Shown here piece after piece: positions 45,464-55,986 of a stretch of 64,000 nucleotides of DNA. Under the pieces are notes generated by a model, which was given only the letters and a program-made list of their open reading frames with translations, did not search any database and was not told where the DNA came from. Both the position numbers and the translations under genes were made by a program. The DNA is from Priapulus caudatus (taxonomy: Eukaryota > Priapulida > Priapulimorpha > Priapulimorphida > Priapulidae), in NCBI RefSeq assembly GCF_000485595.1, contig NW_014577754.1, positions 83,577-147,576 on the forward strand, written 5' to 3'. Within the stretch, counting starts at the first letter, position 1, and each line of letters starts with the position of its first letter.

Positions 45464-45488
45464 NNNNNNNNNNNNNNNNNNNNNNNNN
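45464..45488. other. Assembly gap (25 N)
   Basis: There are exactly 25 N. On the right the sequence resumes at a point equivalent to about 56928 in the other block. On the left it ends in the 50-bp minisatellite. Confidence 1.
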
Positions 45489-45653
45489 ATCCGAGGGCTT
45501 TATTGCGGGATTGCTTTGCTAAGGGGGGCTATTGCTCCCGCGCCGGGCCCGCTTTAGAAGTTGAAAAACACCCCCTAACCCGCAAAATTTGGAACTCACA
45601 TGGGGTAATACCGGGCATATATAAGTGACCCCCCGGGGACAACACCACACCTG

Positions 45654-46600
45654 CAGTGCTCGAAATAAGAAAAAAAATGTGGTGTCCTGCGGACAACCCA
45701 GGCATCAAATCAGGTTGTCCGCAACAATTTCTGGTTGTCCCAAAAAAATATCCCCAAATCTCCTATTTTCAATCACATAATAATATGGTCAGAAAACCCA
45801 AAAACAGTGGGTAGCCAGGATTTTTTAACAAGGGTGGCCAAAAACAGCAAACTGCGCAAAATAGTGGATGACTTAATATTTTAATGGCTCCTCGCCTCCC
45901 GCTCCCACCCTACAGCTCATCTACCTTCTCTGCAATCTTTGTTTTGGGTGCCAGTGTGAAAAGGCGACATTTTGTTCATTGTTCTTCTGCCTCCCAAGAT
46001 ATGTATTATTGTTTCAGTGGCGGCGTCTGGATTCCAGGAGGGTGGAAAACCAAGCACCGGGCGGGGGTATGGGGGTCCTCCCCCAGAAATTTTTGAAAAT
46101 GTAGATCGCAGGAGAGATGGTATTTGCAGCACTTTTGAGTACATGTACAGCCTTCATTCTGACTACAACAATTCTCTTTTTTTGAACTTTCGGATCAACA
46201 TGAATCCCCACTGCCACTGTAGTGTTTGTTTTGCATGGGCAAAGCCATCGCGAAAATTCAAAATAATAATGCGAATAAAATACCAAAATGTAGGGGTGAA
46301 CTTGGCTGGTTTAGCTGGTTCAAATCCGAGTTCACCTCTCATAAATCAGAAACCTGACATATACCAGTGGTTGGAAATAGCAGCTGGTATGCGTTGCTTT
46401 CCCACACCATAGATTAATGGCGGGCGCCAGGCTATAAGTGCATATGGAGAACCCCTGAGAAAAACATAAATTAAAGCTGCGTTTTTCGTCAAACTTTTTT
46501 CTTGGTTGTCCACCGGACAATGTCCTCAGACTGGCTAGGTTGTCCGGCCACAAATTCTGGTTGTCTCGCGACAACGGGACAACGCTTATTTCCAGCACTG
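45654..46600. mobile_element. 947-bp hAT-like non-autonomous element (copy 1)
   Basis: Inverted termini are CAGTGCTCGAAATAAG (left) and CTTATTTCCAGCACTG (right; CGAGCACTG in the other copy). A nested CAGTGG(GT)AGCCAGG element lies inside. There is no transposase frame. The CAGTGCT start is typical of hAT ends. The same insertion in the other block is 57089-58004. Confidence 0.8.
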
Positions 46601-47194
46601 CCTTGTCATGGATTTGACGCGCCTTCTCCCGGCTACAACTAGCACTGCCACTAGTCAGACACCTACTAGTACTTACTACTAGAGTACAAATGCCACTCGT
46701 AGTCGAGTACTAGTAACAGTAGCTCTTAGTACTATAGCTAACAGTAATAGGTTATTACTTAGCATTACTTTTAATTAGCATTTTGTTTCTGCGTACAGGT
46801 CCGAATTAGGTCTCCTCCACCAGTATAGTCTCTTACAATTAAGTCATTCCATACTACCATAGTGTATTTCTGTTGCCACTTCTGATGGTCTGCATTAAAA
46901 TTGTCATATAGTCATTTCTTGAGTACCCCAAAATTTATTAAGTCTTATCTTTTTGAACGAGTTTTTTGTGGGTGCTTTCGCTATCCGCTTCAGGTAGGAC
47001 TGTTTTCAGATGTGTACAATCTTGAAGTAAATATTTTTTTCCTTATTGATGTTGTGTTGCTTTCTGCATAGATCTTTAGTGAATTTCCTCTGCTTGATGG
47101 TCTTCTGTGATATCTTTCTTCGAACAATGTATGAAATTACTTGCATCTCTGTCACTAATGTCATGTTATGGACTCATTGTATTCTGTAACTTTT

Positions 47195-47271
47195 TATTTA
47201 TTTCTCTCTCTCTTTCTCTTCTCTCTCTCTTCTTCTCTCTCTGCTCTGTCTCTCCTCTCTCTCTATAGTAC

Positions 47272-47303
<32 letters not shown>

Positions 47304-47345
47304 ATATTATATATATATATATATACCTATATATATATATGTTAC
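47195..47345. repeat. (CT)n then (TA)n microsatellite
   Basis: CTCTCT and TATATA runs lie in the first intron of ARPC3. The counterpart is 58590-58730 and differs in length. Confidence 0.9.
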
Positions 47346-47910
47346 TTAAGTGCCTTACTCGTGTGGCTCTTTGCTGCCATCACAAAGCTATGTGATTGAC
47401 AGTGCTGGTTAGTGCATGGCAGACTAAGCTGTGGCCATGTGATACAATAGAAATGTTTTCCTGCTGGCAAGATAAACGTTCTGAATAAAGCCTGCCACCC
47501 TGAATTAAAACTGAAGTTACTGTGGTCTGATCAGGTTAAGGGAGTTTTCTCTAATACAAACAAACCAAAAACACAATTACGCAACCATGAATGAATTAAA
47601 TATGGGTTACCAGTTAGTCTGCCATGCTGCAAAGGTCTCACCTGCCTGCGTTTCTAGCACTGCTGCCTCATATAGCCCTGTAGCAAGAGCGTAGGACCAC
47701 GCAGGTACAGCTATATGTGTATGTATTAGATGTAATGACCTAATCGGTTTTTGCACATGCAAGGCATACCATTCAGCCTGACTCTACGCTTAAGGTATCG
47801 GTAACATGCCATGCTGCCTCTCAAGACACAGTTCAAGGGTCCGGCACCTAAAGAAGGTATGCAGCTGGATGTAGTTTAAGTACACCAACTGTCGTTTTGT
47901 TATATTTTTT

Positions 47911-48600
47911 TAGCTCATCTTGACAAAGTCAGGTGCAGCTTGTAGAATCGCATTGGATCGCCGCTGCCGTGCGTGCGTGGCGTTGCGTCCGCTCCGTCGT
48001 CCGTCCATCCGTCAAACAGTGGGCCAAATTCTAAATGCTCGACGTACGGTCACGATATTCGCAGGACGTCTGGCGGCGGTAATCCGCAAAACGATTTGGG
48101 ATGTCGAAGCTGGGGGTCAAAGGCTGTAAAAGAAGGGGGAACTTTGCCTGCCTTAACTTAAGGTTATAGGGAGGAAATGTCAAAATTGCCGGCACAAATC
48201 TAACGTGCTTGACCTTTAGGCTCGTAGATAGTTGGTGTATAGCATCAGTGGTATGGAAAAGCCATCACCTTGTGTCGAAATATGGAGGTTTCACAGGGCT
48301 CAAAGGTCAATGGGGGGACAGGGCCGATTTTTTAACCACATTTTCTGGAGGACATGGTCTGACGGAGGAACCCGGATTTGAAAAACTATTTTTGTTTCAG
48401 CGGTGGAGCCTACCCATTTTTATGGCTTTATTGAAAGGGACCATGATAAATGTTACTTTCCGCCTGACATGCCGATAGAGGTAACGTGTCGGATAACCTT
48501 TTGACCCTCAAGAGGAGGGCTTAAACATGAGATTTGATGACTGTTAACCAAAGACTGAACTGCTTTTGCTATTAGAGCCCCCTCGCTTCCACCCTCCCCT
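47911..48600 (+). repeat. Dispersed hairpin-ended repeat, copy in ARPC3 intron 2
   Basis: It begins TTTTAGCTCATCT(T)GACAAA followed by GTCAGGTG (an imperfect hairpin), then a GTCCGTCCATCCGTC tract, then about 500 bp with TTGACCCTCAAGAGGAGGG near its end. The same sequence is at 59562-60190 and, inverted, inside 52350-53040. I recall hairpin plus CGTCC-tract repeats in several marine invertebrate genomes; class unknown. Confidence 0.7.
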
Positions 48601-48792
48601 ATGAACTGGTTGCTAAGCTTCTGTGCAGAATAACTTCGTAGCCTATTTGCTACTAAAATAAATATATTAAGTGGATAATACGCACTGTACCTGTGCATTT
48701 GGCCAGATTATTTGTTTGGTCTTAATCAGGTAATATGGTATTACATGTACATATCTAATATACTCTATCAATATTTAAATATTAATTAATAG

Positions 48793-48848
<56 letters not shown>

Positions 48849-51154
48849 GCGAGAGGGCTGGGGCGGGTGGCGTGAGCCTCGGGGGGGGGCGGGGTAGGGA
48901 CTCGTTCATGATATTGTAATATGATTATTTCTCTCACAGCTGGCTGACTCGGATATCATTGATGAGGTTATCTACTTCTTCAAAAGGCAAATGTCTTCTT
49001 CAAGAAATTTATGAAATAAAGGTATCTAGTACAAATAGACATAATTTTGCCATTTTCTAATCCGATGACAGAACAAGCTGATTGTCTAATGGGGGCGACA
49101 CGGTAGTGTGTTAGTGTGCGTATCACGCATCTTATATGTTCGGCGGTAAAGAAACAACATCAATCCCTTTCGTTTCAGAGTGGAAGCAGATAGGACCCTA
49201 TATTTATATAACACATTTACATCACAGAGACTTTAAGAGAAGTGTTGCAGAAGGTGAGTGGCCTAGTACGCTAGATCCGTTACATGCATACATGCTTTAC
49301 GGGATGTACATTTGATAAGCTTAACAACCGTCTTCATGTACTGCTCGTAGCTCCTTACATTTACCAATGAGTGGGTTGGGTTCTGCGTGAGTGTACAGAT
49401 CATTGTCTGGGCTACCAAGCTTCTCTTAGACGTGTGTAAAGGCAATTATAGTCCTATTCCATCCCACTGCCACAGTAAAGAGCTGCCTACGATGTTACAC
49501 ACGATGCTTTCAAACTAGTCACGGAGTTTCGTAGTATACTACTCACGGACTTTAACCGACGCAATGCTTAATTTGCCCGTCAGTCCAGAATTTTCCCGCT
49601 AAACTACCGCCTGAATCTCAAGGTCAGATCTACGCGGATCTACGTGATTTCTTCCGTCACAAGCGTCAGATCTAACGCGGATCACGTGATCTCGTCACAA
49701 GGTCAGATCTAGGGCGATCACGCGCATCTCCGTCACAACGTGCCGGAGTGTAATTTATTGATAGTCTGCTTACAGTGCGGCTCCAAGAATCAGGCGTCAA
49801 GGAGCATGCACACACTCGCTCTGCCAGCGCTGTCGACTCCAGGCGGCTGGATTACCGCCTTAACGGGAATATTTGCTCGAACCGCCTGACCGCGAATGGA
49901 AGATAGGTGACCGCTCACCGTATGTTAGTGGCCGCCCTGTCAAAAGAATGTCCAGTAATTTCTCAGATTTTGCCAAGCCTCGATCCTTGTTCTTAATGGT
50001 TTGTTGCTTCACCAGATCATGCCATGAAACTTCTGCATGTGTTTAGCTTACAGCTGCCATCATGGAATGCTTTGTTCGGACTCGCCGCTCCAATCCCACC
50101 GCATTTCCGACGCACCGTGTCCGTTTCTTGCTATGAGACGATGCCGTCTCGATACATCCTACAGATTCGACAAGAAACGGCGGGTGTGTTGTCCGAGCAA
50201 AGCTCTTTGATCCTGGTTACGCGAACAAACCCTACCAAGTAGGTGGGCTATTTTTGAATTTAATTATGCAGCCATCGTGTTGCAGTACGTCAAGCCACAT
50301 CAAAGGGAGAAGACAGCACCTGATATGGGTTCTTATTCGGCCCCGGTGTGGGCTCGGCTTTCCCTACCTCTTCGGCACTCCCCATATTTATAGGTCACCT
50401 ATGGTAGGTCGTGCGCACCACACCTGCAACCAATACCCCCGCAACCAGACCCCCCCCGTTTCACATATTCCCCATCTCGGAGCTATGTCCTCCTTTTTTT
50501 CCGCACGTTCCGCGAGACCCCCTCTGCGCAATACAGTCCAGTGCTGGCAGCCATTCATGAGTTTTCAGCTAACCTCTGCCTTCCCGGAGACCCCCATTTC
50601 AATGTGCTGCAGCTTAGTACCGAGCCCTCCCATTTCATCTCTCCCAATGGACACACAGCTACCCTACTTTTGTAGGGCGGGTGGCCCTTCCCGGGGCGCT
50701 ATGGTGTATCAATTGCTTAGATATTGGCTTTTAGCACTTATAGCTTCGTAATGCCTAGGTTGGCCCTTATTCCACTTACAGTGGGTGGGCTGTGCCTTTG
50801 CAAAGAGACGCTTCATGGGATAAAGCACTAAACGATGCCCTGGCGTACAACAGCTACTGAGGCACTCAATTTACCATGGTCATCCGGCAATCAAGCATTG
50901 GGTGCCGGCAGTTAGTCGAGGTTGTTACGCAATGGTCAGTGTTCCAAACAGGGAGGCTACCTCTATGCTTGCATTGTAAATGCTTACTTACTTGATTTGC
51001 CTATTAATGTTGTCTGGACGAGCGAACCTACATGTAAAATCACATCGGATATTGACAGCCTATTACAAATTGAATTTCCTCTAAAATGCAGGAAATGAGA
51101 ACGAAATTGCAATTATATGCTATCCCCCACTGAATCATCATGCTTCACCACCCC

Positions 51155-51353
51155 TGGGGGGGGCGAGGGGGGGGCGGGGGGGCGGCGCCGGCAGGGGGGG
51201 GGGGGGGCGGGGGGGCGGGCGGGGCGGGGACGCGGCGGGGGGGAGGGGGGGGGGGGCGGGGGGGGCGGGGGGGCGGGGGGGGGGGGGGGGGGGGGGGGGG
51301 CGGGGTGGGGGGGCGGGGGGGCGGGGGGGGGGGGGGGCGGGGGGGGGGGGGGG

Positions 51354-51387
<34 letters not shown>

Positions 51388-51390
51388 CGG
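51155..51390. repeat. G-homopolymer-like low-complexity tract
   Basis: About 235 bp of G runs broken by single C, absent from the matching place in copy 2 (about 62420-62440). Poly-Gly and poly-Pro frames are artefacts. It probably derives from a failed read. Confidence 0.85.
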
Positions 51391-51808
51391 GAGACAGCCC
51401 GCCACATTAGTTAATGGAAATCCATCATAGGCTTCTGTTGTCATAATTTTATAATGGGAAATAACATCAATTTATGTAATGATATTTCAACTCTGTCTCT
51501 TTGTTTCCATCTGGTATGGGTATATGGGTCACAAATAGATCTGTGGGCATTAAAAATAATCTCTTTTAATTTCAGCATAATTTGGAGTTTTACTTACAAA
51601 AATATTTTGGATGGCTTACAATTTATTTGAATGGTAAAATCGATGGTGTGAATAGTATATAGCCTTCACTCATAAATGAGTTTCAAACCAATTTACAAGC
51701 CTCAGTTGATATACATTGTATATTATTAATTCTAATGTTGCAAACTACATGCACGAATTTACTAAGTGGAAAACTGCCGTCCAGACAATGAGTTAGATAA
51801 TCATTTGA

Positions 51809-53042
51809 CAACAAGTGCCGCCATAGCCGACAGCCCGTCATCTAACGTCGTACTGCCGGTTGATACTCCTTGTGGTGGGACGTGGAGCGGATTCGTAGTA
51901 AACCCTGTTAGTCCCAAATGTTGTTTCAACATACACGCCGAAACAGTGGGAATGCACAGGAGCGCTATCAGAACCTTCATTAAAGAATGTTCGTGGGCGG
52001 ATCGTTATGAAATTGCCACGAGAGGGGCGCGCGTACGTTTAAGTGTCTTCAGATTAAAGATTGGAGCTCCCATTTCATTTCGTAGTAGCAACAACCTATT
52101 TGCAAGACAGAATAGGTAAGCACTCATCCATTTTACCTTACGCAAGCTACAGGGCTGCCAATTGCAATAGAAGCTGCCACCTGCAAGCAATTAACGGCAG
52201 GCAAAAACTGCAGCACCCAGTGCGCATACCGTTACCGTTACATGTAACCATACTGACAGTACGAATGACATAGAAACTTATTACGATTTAAGGAACATAC
52301 ACCTTCTTTAACAAATTTAGCTTTGAAATTTCCACTGTGACGATTGTAGCCTCATACCATCAGTCCATTATAGATTCTACTAGCAAATCCCGGCAGTTCA
52401 AATTTCTTTCTAACAGACCAGTCAACCAACATCCCAGTTTAACCCTCCTCTTGAGGCGTCAAAAGGTATCCGCACACTTACCTCTTTCGCATGTCAGCAG
52501 AAGCGACATTTCATTGGTCCTTCTCAATAAAAGCCATAATAAATTGCTAGCGCGTCACCGCCGGAAACACAAAACAGTTTTTCAATCGCTCCGTCAGACC
52601 ATGTCCTCAGAAAATGTCCTAAAAATTGCCCCTGTGCCACTGACTTTGGCACCTGTGACCTCCAATTCGGCACAGCTGATGGCTTTTTCGTCCTACCCAT
52701 GCATGCTACTACACCGACTATCACGAGCTAGGGGTCGGAGCCGCGTTTAGATTTGTGCCGCAATTTCTGGCATTTCTCCCTATACCTTAAGTTAAGGAGT
52801 GAATGTTCCCCTTCTTTTACACTCGTTGACTTTTGACTTGCCAGGGCTTCGGACATCCAACTCGTTTTCGGATTACCCCCACATCCGAATATCAGGTGGT
52901 ACCGCTCGTCGAGCCGTTAGATTTGTGCCAACTGTTTGACGCACGGACGCACGGACGATCGGACGCACGGCACGCAATCGACGGGACGATCAAGCGATTC
53001 CTACAAAAAGCCTGCATCTGACCTATGTCAGATGAGCTAAAA
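51809..53042. mobile_element. 1.23-kb insertion present in copy 1, absent from copy 2
   Basis: Copy 2 reads through TTTGACAAAAATAGTCCTCA at 62812-62831. Copy 1 has 1.23 kb inserted between TTTGACAA and TAGTCCTC. Its right about 690 bp is the inverse of the 47911 repeat, ending in the hairpin CATCTGACCTATGTCAGATG and then AGCTAAAACACTAG. Its left about 540 bp contains an open frame (to 52119) that I do not recognise. Confidence 0.75.
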
Positions 53043-53828
53043 CACTAGTCCTCATTTATACAGTACAATGTGGACGGATTATTTGCACTTATTTACAGAC
53101 AGCTACATACTAATTGATTATACTCACCGTGCCGTCGACTTGGTATTGCAGCAGGTGCTGGCACTTAACCTTTTCTACTAACCCTGTAACCCTGCTTCTG
53201 AGGGAGGCTGCACACGTGACGCACGAGGCACAGCTACATTCACACTTGCTCATCTGCAATCATTCATTCATATTGGACATATATCTATATTTTGTTTATA
53301 TTTGACATATATTCATATACCAGTAAAAACCCGCGTATAAGACATAGATTTTTTCCAAGTTAGGCCCAACATGTTCTCTATATAAATGGTGCTTCACACT
53401 CATGCAGGAATGCACGCACATGCATATGTACCTATATACACATACGCACGCATGCAGGAATGTACGCACATGCATATTTACCTATATACACATACGCACG
53501 CATGCAGGAATGCACGCACATGCATATGTACCTATATACACATACGCACGCATGCAGGAATGCACGCACATGCATATATATGTACCTATATACACATACA
53601 CACGCATGCAGGAATACATGCACACGCACGTATACAGTATACATATATATATACATGTATATACATGCACACACAAATACACATACACGTCTATAGCTGC
53701 GTCAAGTGCGATATAGCAAGTGATTTTGTAAGAAGGTTGCAGGGTTATGCACATTCACAGTGTTTGTAGTACAGTTTCCTCAAGTCTGCCTGAGTGAGTC
53801 CGTTCTATATTCACAAGTCATGCTAGTA

Positions 53829-54488
53829 CAGTAAAACTCGCATAAGTCGGCACTTTTGAGACCAGCATTTTTGTGACGACTTACGAAAATGACGATATAC
53901 GCGTAAGTCGTCATTTCGTCGACTTATGTGTAAGTTGCCAAAATTATGACTTATGCGTGTATATCGTCATTTTGATGACTTACAAAGCAGCCGGCTACAC
54001 CCGTATCTGAGGCGATGCACATCGTGGCTGCGCACGTGCCTGTGGGCTGGGACAGCAAGTACGGGTGGGTGGGGGTGAGGGGAGTGCACTGATTGTTTCA
54101 GTAGCATGGGGCATGCATGTTCATTACTGAATATGTAGGGGGGGTGGGCACCGCTGGTATGAGGGAGCGACAGCAAAACTCTTTCTTGGAATTGAGAAAA
54201 AAGCTGCAATTGGCACGCATGTACATTCGCTGTACATTGGGCTGCATACACTGTGCCATCCGCATTTCTGATGACGACTTACAGATAGGATTTTTACTGT
54301 TGTTTGTATTACATGGGACCTGCATGTCTGAGGGCGACGACTTGTACATAATGACGACTTGTAAATGACGACTTAGGCGGGGCTATATTCTAATGGATTT
54401 ATCATTAGAGAAAATTGGGACTTTGATTTCCATGACGACTTATGCGAATTGACGAGTTAGGCGATGGCGACTTATGTGAGTTTTACTG
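53829..54488. mobile_element. Tc1/mariner-type MITE, copy in block 2
   Basis: Same ends and TA flanks as 40843-41503. It is part of the block duplication and not an independent insertion. Confidence 0.85.
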
Positions 54489-54624
54489 TACTATAGTATT
54501 TGCCGTACTTGCATGCTCTCGCATGTACTAGCTCTCTGTGTGTATGCTCCTGCATCAGTGCATGCTCTGTAACCCTTTAGTCCCTTCTTTCCTGGTCCCT
54601 TGCACGTTGCAGTTGCGCACGAAG

Positions 54625-55365
54625 GGTCGTTGTCGTAACAGGTACTACAGATATGTACCCGAGGTACATATCTGTATACACAAATGTACCTGACCAATGT
54701 TGTTTCTACATAACCGTACCGCTGCGCTCCATTTACGTACCTCGGCGGGAATATATTCACATGGCGCGAACGGCGGGTGTTGCTATCCCCCGGGCGTGGA
54801 GGGACGCCGCACGATGGCAGCACTAGTATTAGGATTAATATTATTCGTATTAGTATTAGTATTAGGTTATGGTTAGGGTTAGGATTAGGATTAGGATTAG
54901 GGTTAGGGTTAGGGTTAGGGTTAGGGTTACTGGTTAGGGTTAGGGTTAGGGTTAGGGTTAGAGTTTTTTGCATCATGATATCTGTCCCCACACCATAGAT
55001 TAATTTTTGTGGATCACACCGCCTATATAAAGCGCTACGAGATATATATATTTAGTGTAAGATTTCCCGTTGGAGGTGTTGGAGTTATCGTTACCGTATT
55101 AGTAATCATTTTGAAGTATACGTCAACTGTATCACGTGACCGTCCCTCTACGCCCGGGGGATAGCAACACCCACGGTGAGCTGGACCGATTTCCGGCTTT
55201 TACGACAATACCACGCGACTTCACGATACTTCCCGCCGAGGTACGTAAATGGAGCGCAGCGGTACGGTTATGTAGAAACAACATTGGTCAGGTACATTTG
55301 TGTATACAGATATGTACTCGCGGTACATATCTGTAGTACCTGTTACGACAACGACCCTTTGACTG
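54625..55365. mobile_element. Foldback element with TTAGGG core, copy in block 2
   Basis: Arms at about 54625-54810 and 55135-55365 surround the TTAGGG tract at 54860-54962. Confidence 0.8.
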
Positions 55366-55661
55366 GCGAGTTCCAGTGCAAGTGATCAGGAGCAATGAAA
55401 ACAAATGAGTTGCTCTTGCACGAAGTCTCTTGCAATGCCTTATTAGCTCTACTCTAGATACTATAGCCGCGTACAGTTGCCGAAGGTACTAGTACTAGTG
55501 AGTACTACTACTAGTAGTAGTAGTAGTACTAGTAGTAGTAGTAGTACTAGTAGTAGTACTAGTACTAGTAGTAGTACTAGTAGTAGTACTAGTACTAGTA
55601 GAGAGTAGAGGCTGAGTAGTACTAAAACAGTAAAAGTAGTAGAGCTAGCACTATTATTTAC

Positions 55662-55706
55662 CTTTCCGCTGCCAGCAGGACCGATTACTAACTGGGCATA
55701 ACGCAT
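55662..55706 (-). CDS. GPN3: GPN3 exon 1, second copy
   Basis: The 45-nt exon encodes [15 protein letters not shown] and ends in a GTAAAT donor. It has the same coding sense as 42779-42823, with one silent C/A difference visible (GGGCCT/GGTCCT). If the block is falsely duplicated, one of the two exons does not exist in the genome. Confidence 0.9.
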
Positions 55707-55986
55707 ATTCTACCGTGAATTATAAATAAAAGACTAGCAGAATACATCGATCATGCTCATAAGTTCAAACACGCGCGCAACAGCGTGTCCAACTGAACGA
55801 ACGATTATTTACACACGACATTTACAACATAGTCACTGGCGTCTAGCTCCTTGCTCTCAGCAAGACAGTACGGTGCTGCCTCTTTCACAGATATTTTCGT
55901 GCCGTTTCGCGTTAGAGGGCACTACTGTACAGGAAAGGGTGTTGTGTTTCGGAGAGTTGTTAATATTTGTATCAAAAGAGATCACA
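55707..55986. promoter_or_regulatory. Bidirectional GPN3/ARPC3 promoter, copy 2
   Basis: 280 bp between divergent start codons, matching 42824-43103. I could not assign core motifs. Confidence 0.7.

Larger units (their letters stand above)
43104..50860 (+). pseudogene. ARPC3: ARPC3, indel-damaged second version (copy 1)
   Basis: All seven ARPC3 exons are recognisable: 43104-43109, 47764-47856, 48940-49021, 49179-49253, 49776-49905, about 50136-50239 and 50782-50860. Exon 1 is intact. The others carry several one-base insertions or deletions each (for example exon 3 is 82 nt instead of 77, exon 4 75 instead of 69), and the exon 6 donor has lost a G. The last exon ends DKALNDALAYNSY, longer and arguably more natural than the version at 62105. 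Even spacing of indels across exons and introns suggests sequencing error, not pseudogene decay. The GPN3 exon repeat and N gap lie in its first intron. Confidence 0.8.
40398..53323. repeat. Block copy 1 of a ~10-kb duplication (interrupted)
   Basis: 40398-44085 and 45489-53323 align collinearly with 53395-63085. The match starts in the 50-bp minisatellite and ends near ATATATTCATATA. It is interrupted at 44086-45488 by a repeat of the GPN3 exon 2-5 region plus Ns. Differences are mostly single-base indels in both copies, with a few larger inserts. Confidence 0.93.

Noticed and set aside
51117-51444. Poly-Gly / poly-Pro frames
   Set aside because: They come from the G-rich artefact tract, absent from the other copy.
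51766-52119. 117-aa frame in the copy 1 insertion
   Set aside because: Not recognised as any transposase or other protein; kept only as part of the insertion.
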